Shown here: positions 5,542 to 6,237 of the stretch, in pieces | Layout of the letters: each line of letters opens with the position of its first letter | Numbering within the stretch: the first letter of the stretch is position 1 | Assembly: GCA_022801475.1 (NCBI GenBank) | Contig: JAAWSH010000104.1 | Span: forward strand, 1-6,237 | DNA length: 6,237 nt | Direction of reading: 5' to 3' | DNA from: Acutalibacter sp. | GTDB lineage: Bacteria; Bacillota; Clostridia; Oscillospirales; Acutalibacteraceae | Notes under the pieces: model-generated | Told to the model about the DNA's origin: nothing | The model's input: only the letters and a program-made list of their open reading frames with translations | Databases searched by the model: none | Position numbers and translations under genes: made by a program

Positions 5542-6237
5542 TTAAGTCCTGTCAATAGAGAAAACGCCCCGAACACGAGAGATTTTCTCAATAATATTAT
5601 GAAGCTGCGGAAGCCCGCTGATGGAAATGGTAGCGGAAATCACCGCGTTTACGCCGCCCTTTTCCTGCCGGCAGTTCAGAGAATGGATGAAAATATTCAT
5701 GCTTGAAAGCTGCTGGGTTACGTCGGCCAGCAGTCCGGCCCGGTCTACAGCGATAATATGCAAGGTTGATTTGAAGTCATCCTTTACATCCCCCTCCCAG
5801 TGGGCGCTAACCCACCGGTCCGGTTCCGGGCAGTCGGTCAGGTCCTGGGGCACGTTGCGGCAGCATCTTTTGTGAATAGATACGCCAAAGCCGCGGGTGA
5901 TGAAACCCACAATCTCATCCCCGGGCAGGGGATTACAGCACCGGGAAAGCTTGATAAGGCAGTTATCCTGTCCTTCTACCAGTACACCGCTGGCTATTTT
6001 TTGCGGACGGGAGGGGGCGGGTTGAGGTGGAATATTTTGTGGTTCAGAAGATCCTTTTGTCATTTTCTGGTATTCTTCCCGGACGCGGGGCATTACCTTC
6101 CAAAGCTGTATTCCGCCGTAGCCAATGGCTGCATACAGATCGTCGGCGGTACTGCAATTGTGCCGTTTGCCCACGCTCTCTACCATATAATGCATCAGCT
6201 CTGGTGTCATGGCCACGCCGCTGCGGCGCAGTTCTCG
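5542..6237 (-). CDS. rel: RelA/SpoT-family (p)ppGpp synthetase/hydrolase, C-terminal part (5' end outside window)
   Basis: The frame is open to the window edge, so the 231 visible residues are the C-terminal third of a long Rel protein, which makes and degrades the stringent-response alarmone (p)ppGpp at the ribosome. Counting from the edge, residues 1-55 end the helical domain (DDLYAAIGYGGI at about 33-44). A low-complexity Pro/Ser linker follows. The zinc-finger/conserved-cysteine domain spans about 84-128, with CC at 100-101, NPLPGDEIVGFITRG, H122 and the following Cys pair 125-126. An ACT/RRM domain fills about 159-231 and runs to the TAA at 5542. Hydrolase, synthetase and TGS domains must lie beyond the window. 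An internal GTG at 6216 is not the real start, because RELRRSG precedes it in frame. Gene order rel then hemZ is familiar in Firmicutes. Confidence 0.93.
   Translation of the reverse strand, partial: RELRRSGVAMTPELMHYMVESVGKRHNCSTADDLYAAIGYGGIQLWKVMPRVREEYQKMTKGSSEPQNIPPQPAPSRPQKIASGVLVEGQDNCLIKLSRCCNPLPGDEIVGFITRGFGVSIHKRCCRNVPQDLTDCPEPDRWVSAHWEGDVKDDFKSTLHIIAVDRAGLLADVTQQLSSMNIFIHSLNCRQEKGGVNAVISATISISGLPQLHNIIEKISRVRGVFSIDRT

Overview
The window looks like a chromosomal segment of a low-to-mid GC Firmicute, most likely an anaerobic, gut-type Clostridia (Oscillospiraceae or Lachnospiraceae-like). The reasons are strong AGGAGG-type ribosome binding sites, near-consensus sigma-A promoters, a long Rel protein beside a HemZ-type radical SAM protein, and a C-glycoside deglycosidase remnant of the kind found in gut anaerobes. 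This placement is inference; no rRNA or tRNA is present to confirm it.

Left part (1 to about 1530): a graveyard of gene fragments. On the minus strand lie a possible SIS (phosphosugar-binding) fragment (5-289) and the frameshifted N-terminal part of an IS3-family transposase (about 290-488). On the plus strand a frameshifted C-glycoside deglycosidase beta-subunit (DUF6379/CGDB-like) remnant follows (about 492-895). Next is a serine resolvase with its own promoter and a complete set of catalytic residues, but no DNA-binding domain (1050-1463). Together these suggest repeated mobile-element insertion and decay of a carbohydrate-use region.

Middle (about 1500-2440): an extended -10 promoter precedes about 130 nt with strong secondary-structure potential. 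Its pairing segments recur several times, the last copy lying in the leader of the next gene. I read this as a candidate small RNA or structured leader; it is the most interesting non-coding signal in the window. Then comes an intact YdeI/OmdA-family gene from GTG 1749, followed by a good bidirectional intrinsic terminator (2399-2437).

Right part (2508-6237): all minus strand. A small zinc-ribbon protein has its own near-perfect promoter. Upstream of it lies a probable operon, transcribed in the order rel (5' end outside the window), hemZ-like radical SAM gene, uridine-kinase-like nucleoside kinase. The last two overlap by 17 bp, and 53 bp separate rel from hemZ. I see no new defence or other multi-gene system here.
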